This document shows positions 5,430-8,686 of a stretch of DNA of 8,686 bases, piece after piece. The first letter of the stretch is position 1. Every line of letters starts with the position of its first letter. A program made the position numbers and the translations under genes. Origin of the DNA: Candidatus Omnitrophica bacterium CG1_02_40_15 (GTDB taxonomy: Bacteria > Omnitrophota > Gorgyraeia > Gorgyraeales > Gorgyraeaceae); assembly GCA_001871815.1 (NCBI GenBank), contig MNVP01000083.1, positions 1-8,686 of the forward strand, written 5' to 3'. The notes beneath the pieces are model-generated. The model worked only from the letters and a program-made list of their open reading frames with translations, was not told the origin of the DNA and searched no databases.

Positions 5430-5855
5430 TTGGCTAAAAAAATAAAATCAATGATAAAACTGTACGTAACAGGCGCTCAAGCAAATCCAGCGCCGCCAGT
5501 TGGGCCTGCATTAGGCCAGCACGGCGTGAACATAATGGAATTTTGCAAATCTTTTAATGAAAAGACAAAGGACAAGCCTGGCTTGATATTACCAGTTGTT
5601 ATAAGCGTGTACGAGGACAGGTCATTTTCTTTTATAATTAAAAGCCCTCCATGTTCAGTACTTTTGAAACGCGCCTGCGGGATAGCAAAGGCGTCAGGCC
5701 AGCCGAATAAAGAGAAGATGGGGAAGGTTACAAAGGCTCAGGTAAAAGAAATCGCCCAGCTGAAGATGAAAGACCTTAATACGATAGAAGTTGAAGCTGC
5801 AATGAAGATAGTAGAAGGCACAGCGAGGAGTATGGGGATAGACGTGGTGGAATAG
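5430..5855 (+). CDS. rplK: 50S ribosomal protein L11
   Basis: L11 binds the GTPase-associated region of 23S rRNA and is needed for factor function and thiostrepton sensitivity. It has 141 residues, the standard length. The N-terminal domain has the proline-rich ANPAPPVGPALGQHGVNIMEF (18-38), whose helix is the thiostrepton-facing region. The C-terminal rRNA-binding domain includes ASGQPNKEKMGKVT and ends in SMGIDVVE. The start codon is TTG, chosen because it gives MAKKIKSMIKLYV, exactly the family N-terminus, with AGAGGTGA 7 bases upstream. No ATG fits before residue 8. It is followed by rplA after a 147-bp repeat-bearing spacer rather than the usual short gap. Confidence 0.97.
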   Translation: MAKKIKSMIKLYVTGAQANPAPPVGPALGQHGVNIMEFCKSFNEKTKDKPGLILPVVISVYEDRSFSFIIKSPPCSVLLKRACGIAKASGQPNKEKMGKVTKAQVKEIAQLKMKDLNTIEVEAAMKIVEGTARSMGIDVVE

Positions 5856-5859
5856 CCTG

Positions 5860-5878
5860 CCCTGAGCTTGTCGAAGGG
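5860..5878. repeat. CCCTGAGCTTGTCGAAGGG interspersed repeat
   Basis: This 19-bp imperfect palindrome begins four bases after the rplK stop. The same or a very similar word is widely scattered in many bacterial genomes (established from general familiarity, not searched). Its reverse-strand reading yields the tell-tale false peptides RQAQGR and STSSGQA. It is non-coding and marks insertion of a repeat element into the ribosomal operon. Confidence 0.7.
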
Positions 5879-5977
5879 TTCTCGACTGGGCGTGCATGCA
5901 TAGCCACAATGTCCGCTCGAACAGTATTATTATTCTTCGAGCGGCCCGCCATTGTTTCAGTGGCGGAGAGTCGAGAA
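5879..5977. repeat. Branched (three-way) inverted-repeat structure
   Basis: The outer stem is TTCTCGACT (5879-5887) with AGTCGAGAA (5969-5977). Inside are two hairpins: CCGCTCGAA (5913-5921) with TTCGAGCGG (5936-5944), and CCGCCATT (5946-5953) with AGTGGCGG (5959-5966). The second hairpin is nearly identical to the inner part of the element at 4130-4178. It lies in the rplK-rplA spacer, ahead of a weak AAGG ribosome-binding site for rplA at 5994-5997. Confidence 0.6.
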
Positions 5978-6002
5978 GAAATAAGAAGCATCTAAGGCAA
6001 TT

Positions 6003-6704
6003 ATGGCAAAGTTAAGCAAGAGACGAAAAGAAATAAATAAAGTAATTGCTGATAAAAATAAAACTTATTCTATTCAAGAGGCTGTAACACTCCTTAAAAA
6101 AGCGCCGCATGTAAAATTTGACGAAACAGTCGAAGTGTCTTTTAATCTTGGCGCAGACCCAAAACAGTCTGACCAGATGGTAAGAGGGACTCTGATGCTC
6201 CCTAATGGCACAGGCAAAAAAGTCAAAGTGCTGGTGTTATGTAAAGGCGAAGCCGCTAATCAAGCAAAAGTTGCAGGCGCAGAATATGTTGGCGGAGACG
6301 ATCTTATAGCCAAGATAAGTTCTGGCTGGTTGGATTTTGATGTTGTAATAAGTTCTCCTGATATAATGAGGGATGTAGGTAAGCTTGGCAAGGTGCTTGG
6401 CCCAAGAGGCCTTATGCCTAACCCAAAGACAGGCACTGTCACCAATGACCTGGCTAGGGCTGTAAAAGAGGCAAAGGCAGGAAAAATAGAATTCAAGCTC
6501 GATAAGCAGGGCAATATAAGCTTAGGCGTAGGCAAGATTTCTTTTGAAGAAAAAGCAATCTGTGAAAATATTGATACTGTTGTGGGTGCGGTAAATAAAG
6601 CAAGGCCTCAGGCCACAAAAGGCAGGTTTATAAAAAATATAGCTATTTCAACAACAATGGGCCCGGGCTTGAAGCTGGACCTTACTAAATTAGGCACTAC
6701 ATAA
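6003..6704 (+). CDS. rplA: 50S ribosomal protein L1
   Basis: L1 forms the mobile L1 stalk that guides deacylated tRNA out of the E site and in many bacteria represses its own operon. It has 233 residues, close to the family norm. Domain I residues include VRGTLMLPNGTGK (60-72). Domain II carries the signature LGPRGLMPNPKTG (132-144). The C-terminal part of domain I contains TTMGPGLKLD (about 217-226), needed for rRNA binding. The ATG at 6003 gives MAKLSKRRKE, a canonical start, behind a weak AAGG at 5994-5997. Nothing is truncated. rplJ follows after 112 bp containing a long hairpin. Confidence 0.97.
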   Translation: MAKLSKRRKEINKVIADKNKTYSIQEAVTLLKKAPHVKFDETVEVSFNLGADPKQSDQMVRGTLMLPNGTGKKVKVLVLCKGEAANQAKVAGAEYVGGDDLIAKISSGWLDFDVVISSPDIMRDVGKLGKVLGPRGLMPNPKTGTVTNDLARAVKEAKAGKIEFKLDKQGNISLGVGKISFEEKAICENIDTVVGAVNKARPQATKGRFIKNIAISTTMGPGLKLDLTKLGTT

Positions 6705-6723
6705 TATTTGTGTAAAGTGTAAT

Positions 6724-6788
6724 GTTTAATGTGTAAAGTAAAATGAAAATCCATGGATTTTAGTTACATTATACCTTACACATTAAAC
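6724..6788. repeat. Long AT-rich inverted repeat between rplA and rplJ
   Basis: GTTTAATGTGTAA (6724-6736) is exactly complementary to TTACACATTAAAC (6776-6788). Inside, weaker pairing continues, capped by the 16-bp palindrome AAAATCCATGGATTTT (6746-6761). GTGTAAAGT is directly repeated (6710-6718 and 6731-6739). This is the position where many bacteria carry an L10 autoregulatory leader, but I do not see its usual conserved features, so an inserted repeat is more likely. Confidence 0.6.
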
Positions 6789-6816
6789 AAGCATTGGAAG
6801 CCAAAACGGAGAAGAG

Positions 6817-7344
6817 ATGGCGAAAGTTGCATTAGAAACAAAAAAGTCAATGGTAAAAGAGATAACATCTCGCCTCAACAGCGCTGAGACGCTTATCGTT
6901 ACTCGTTACAAAGGATTGAGCGTCCATGATATAAACGAATTACGCAAGGAATTAAAAAGAATAGCAGGCGAGTATTTGGTTGTAAAAAATTCAATGGCAA
7001 AGATTGCGCTGAAAGATAGGGTTAATAATAGAATTGCGGAATTTATACAGGGAGAGGTCGGGATTATTGTGTATCAAAAAGATATCAGTGTTATATCCAA
7101 GGCACTTGTAAAATTTTTAAAGGATCACGAACCTCTTAAAATATGCGGCGGATTTTCAAGCGGCGAGATCCTTTCAAATAAGGATATAATCGCTATAGCA
7201 TCTCTTCCTTTCAGGGAAGTGCTTTTAGCAGAACTTGCAAATGTTTTGAATTCTCCCATTCAGGGCCTGGCTGGCTCTCTGAATGGTATTATATGCAAAC
7301 TATTGTATGCCTTAAAAGGTATAAAAGATAAAAAAGGGGGATAA
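6817..7344 (+). CDS. rplJ: 50S ribosomal protein L10
   Basis: L10 anchors the L7/L12 stalk to 23S rRNA next to L11. It has 175 residues, a normal length. The N-terminal rRNA-binding domain includes RYKGLSV (30-36) and VVKNSMAKIAL (55-65). The C-terminal helix from about 132 (FREVLLAELANVLNSPIQGL) onward binds L12 dimers. The ATG at 6817 follows GGAG (6808-6811) by 5 bases and gives MAKVALETKK. Its last codons, GGG GGA, together with the preceding purines, serve as the ribosome-binding site of rplL, which starts one base after the stop, so the two genes are probably translationally coupled. Confidence 0.97.
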   Translation: MAKVALETKKSMVKEITSRLNSAETLIVTRYKGLSVHDINELRKELKRIAGEYLVVKNSMAKIALKDRVNNRIAEFIQGEVGIIVYQKDISVISKALVKFLKDHEPLKICGGFSSGEILSNKDIIAIASLPFREVLLAELANVLNSPIQGLAGSLNGIICKLLYALKGIKDKKGG

Positions 7345-7345
7345 G

Positions 7346-7732
7346 ATGTCGGACAATAAAAAGATAGAAGAAATGCTAGGCACTATTGAGCAGATGAGTG
7401 TTTTAGAGCTGTCAAGCCTGGTAAAGGCCATTGAAGAAAAATTTGGCGTAACTGCCCAGGCTCCGGTTGCAGTTGCAGCTCCAGGCGCAGCTCAAGGCGC
7501 AGCTGCACCTGTGGAAGAGAAGACAACCTTTACAGTAGTCCTCGCTTCAGCTGGAAGCAATAAGATCCAGGTAATAAAAGAAATAAGAACTATAACAAGC
7601 CTTGGCCTTAAAGAAGCAAAAGACCTTGTCGAAGGCGCTCCTAAAACAGTCAAGGAAAGCGTTTCCAAGGAAGAGGCAGAGGATATAAAAAAGAAGCTCG
7701 AAGCTCAAGGCGCAAAGGTAGAATTGAAATAA
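7346..7732 (+). CDS. rplL: 50S ribosomal protein L7/L12
   Basis: L7/L12 is the multi-copy stalk protein that recruits and activates EF-Tu, EF-G and other GTPases. It has 128 residues. The N-terminal dimerisation domain (about 1-36) contains MSVLELSSLVKAIEEKFGV. A flexible Ala/Pro/Gly hinge covers about 37-57. The C-terminal factor-binding domain (58-128) has NKIQVIKEIR (72-81) and GLKEAKDLVEGAPK (87-100), with the conserved lysines. GGGGG sits 5 bases before the ATG, within the end of rplJ. A 211-bp spacer with three dyads separates it from rpoB. Confidence 0.98.
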   Translation: MSDNKKIEEMLGTIEQMSVLELSSLVKAIEEKFGVTAQAPVAVAAPGAAQGAAAPVEEKTTFTVVLASAGSNKIQVIKEIRTITSLGLKEAKDLVEGAPKTVKESVSKEEAEDIKKKLEAQGAKVELK

Positions 7733-7740
7733 GTGAGGCC

Positions 7741-7775
7741 ATGACTTACGGAGTCCGGAGGACGACGTAAGTCAT
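7741..7775. repeat. Palindromic element, GAGTCC...GGACGA family, copy B
   Basis: The outer arms are ATGACTTACG (7741-7750) and CGTAAGTCAT (7766-7775). The inner stem GTCC (7753-7756) / GGAC (7760-7763) closes a GGA loop. GGCC (7737-7740) and GGCC (7778-7781) can extend the stem past a TT bulge. It starts eight bases after the rplL stop. The core TTAYGGAGTCCG and GGACGACRTAA is shared with copy A at 4130-4178. There is no T-run. Confidence 0.7.
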
Positions 7776-7787
7776 TTGGCCGAACTT

Positions 7788-7863
7788 ATCCTCGACATTT
7801 TGCGGGGGATTTGAACGCACTAGAAGCCAGTTATTTTAATGTACTACGCAAAATGTCAAGGAT
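7788..7863. repeat. Inverted repeat with a 42-base loop upstream of rpoB
   Basis: GACATTTTGCG (7794-7804) pairs exactly with CGCAAAATGTC (7847-7857). After one C-A mismatch, ATCCT (7788-7792) pairs with AGGAT (7859-7863). The loop carries no clear ORF. A long stem in the rplL-rpoB gap could be an RNase III site or an attenuator, as known at this place in enterobacteria, but there is no specific evidence for that here. Confidence 0.6.
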
Positions 7864-7891
7864 TAATTCGCACAAACATAGAAATAACTAA

Positions 7892-7932
7892 AAGGAGGTT
7901 GATTTATGGTATCTAAAGATACCATAAATCAA
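7892..7932 (+). promoter_or_regulatory. Shine-Dalgarno plus hairpin controlling rpoB
   Basis: A consensus AAGGAGG (7892-7898) is followed at once by a perfect 15-bp stem: TTGATTTATGGTATC (7899-7913), loop TAAA, GATACCATAAATCAA (7918-7932). The rpoB ATG lies at 7944, so linear spacing is 45 bases, but folding the hairpin leaves only 11. Hairpins that bridge a distant Shine-Dalgarno to its start are known in phage T4 genes 25 and 38. Alternatively, the same site drives the small ORF at 7906. Both readings are inference; the geometry is seen. Confidence 0.7.
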
Positions 7933-7974
7933 GTGCTCATTAAATGCCAAATCGTAAAAATTTCGCAAGGCTAA
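7906..7974 (+). other. Possible 22-codon leader ORF overlapping the rpoB start
   Basis: ATG at 7906 is 7 bases after the strongest Shine-Dalgarno in the window and opens MVSKDTINQVLIKCQIVKIS, then QG and a TAA stop at 7972-7974. It is in a different frame from rpoB and ends 28 bases past the rpoB ATG. Its ATG is inside the left arm of the hairpin. It could be a regulatory leader peptide or a chance by-product of the inserted palindrome; I recognise no family. Confidence 0.2.
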
Positions 7975-8686
7975 AAGAGGTAGTTGACATACCATATCTG
8001 TTGGAACTGCAGACAGATTCCTATAAGCATTTTGTACAGATGGGCGTGCCTAAGACTAAAAGGAAATCAGAAGGGCTGCAAGGGGTATTTGAAGAGATAT
8101 TTCCCATAGAAAGTAATGATAGAAATTATAGACTGGAATTTGTGTCTTACTCAATGGGAAAACCCAAATATGATAAATTAGAATGCCAGAAAAGAGCGGT
8201 GAGCTACGCAGTTCCTTTGAAGATAAGGATAAGGCTTAAATCCAAGAAGGATACAAAAGAGCAGGAGGTTTATCTTGGGGATCTTCCGTTAATGACAAAC
8301 ACAGGCACTTTTATCATAAACGGAGATGAGAGGGTTGTGGTCAGCCAGCTGCACAGATCTCCCGGCGTATCTTTTGAAGAGACGCTGCATACATCAGGCA
8401 AGAAGATATATTCTGGCAGGATTATACCTTCCAGAGGTTCGTGGTTAGAGTTTGAATTTGACGCAAATGACGTCCTTTATGTATTTATTGACAGACGCAA
8501 AAAAGTCCTCGCTACTATTTTACTCAGGGCCCTTGGCTATGAAACAAATGAAGAGATAATGAAGCTTTTTACAGGAGTGGAAAGAGCAAGGCCTCTTAGA
8601 AAAGCATCTCTTCTAAAATATGCTGGTAGAGTGGTGGTTAAGGATATAAAACATCCTGAGACAGAAGAGGTGCTCCTGGCCGGCAA
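7944..8686 (+). CDS. rpoB: DNA-directed RNA polymerase subunit beta (5' part, 3' end outside window)
   Basis: RpoB forms, with beta', the catalytic cleft of RNA polymerase. The visible 247 codons start MPNRKNFARLKEVVDIPYLL, the usual N-terminus. A TAA directly before the ATG (7941-7943) blocks any upstream in-frame start. Family hallmarks are YLGDLPLMTNTGTFIINGDE and then ERVVVSQLHRSPG (129-141), the N-terminal segment near the rifampicin pocket, followed by SGRIIPSRGSWLEFEFD in the protrusion/lobe region. The frame remains open to the window end. No Shine-Dalgarno lies in the 11 bases before the ATG; the nearest is AAGGAGG at 7892-7898 beyond a hairpin. Its position after rplL is the universal rplJL-rpoBC order. 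Confidence 0.97.
   Translation, partial: MPNRKNFARLKEVVDIPYLLELQTDSYKHFVQMGVPKTKRKSEGLQGVFEEIFPIESNDRNYRLEFVSYSMGKPKYDKLECQKRAVSYAVPLKIRIRLKSKKDTKEQEVYLGDLPLMTNTGTFIINGDERVVVSQLHRSPGVSFEETLHTSGKKIYSGRIIPSRGSWLEFEFDANDVLYVFIDRRKKVLATILLRALGYETNEEIMKLFTGVERARPLRKASLLKYAGRVVVKDIKHPETEEVLLAG

Noticed and set aside
5776..5991. Reverse ORFs containing RQAQGR and STSSGQA after rplK
   Set aside because: These peptides are translation artefacts of the CCCTGAGCTTGTCGAAGGG DNA repeat, and much of the frame opposes rplK.
7984..8012. TTGACA inside rpoB as an internal promoter
   Set aside because: It encodes conserved rpoB residues (VVDIPY) and lacks a convincing -10 box.

Overview
The window is a bacterial ribosomal, translation and transcription gene cluster, all on the + strand: rpsG (3' part), fusA, tuf, rpmG, tRNA-Trp(CCA), secE, nusG, rplK, rplA, rplJ, rplL and rpoB (5' part). 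All proteins match well-known families at close to full length. I see no frameshift, pseudogene, transposase, integrase or CRISPR array. The DNA is moderately AT-rich with frequent ATA and AGA/AGG codons. Together with the protein style and repeat-filled spacers, this suggests an uncultured bacterium, possibly of the Omnitrophota (OP3) or PVC neighbourhood. That is an impression, not a proven assignment.

Region by region: 1-2550 is the str part (rpsG, fusA). Positions 2551-2658 hold three stacked dyads ahead of tuf (2659-3861). Positions 3862-3958 are a low-complexity dyad ahead of the short rpmG gene (3959-4108). Positions 4109-4190 carry a strong hairpin just before trnW (4191-4267). Positions 4268-4618 are a 351-base non-coding stretch that includes a second copy of the tRNA 3' end and several nested stems. 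secE-nusG (4619-5355) are tightly spaced, followed by a hairpin and rplK (5430-5855). Positions 5856-6002 hold a repeat and a branched fold before rplA (6003-6704). Positions 6705-6816 hold a long hairpin before rplJ-rplL (6817-7732, separated by one base). Positions 7733-7943 hold three more dyads before rpoB (from 7944).

The genes work together in protein synthesis and transcription. S7, L33, L11, L1, L10 and L7/L12 are ribosomal proteins. L11, L10 and L12 form the GTPase-associated stalk on which EF-Tu and EF-G act. tRNA-Trp is a substrate of EF-Tu. SecE is a translocon subunit. NusG binds RNA polymerase, whose beta subunit is RpoB.

The coding content is ordinary; the interest is between the genes. 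Every spacer longer than about 60 bases, except the rpsG-fusA gap, contains its own palindrome or inverted repeat, often touching a stop codon, a Shine-Dalgarno site or a start codon. The two strongest cases are: (1) a perfect 15-bp hairpin lying exactly between a consensus Shine-Dalgarno and the rpoB start codon, suggesting hairpin-bridged initiation or a 22-codon leader ORF; and (2) a 23-bp exact duplication of the tRNA-Trp 3' end, 195 bp downstream, enclosing modular structured DNA. I recognised no convincing sigma-factor promoter and no terminator with a U-tract.
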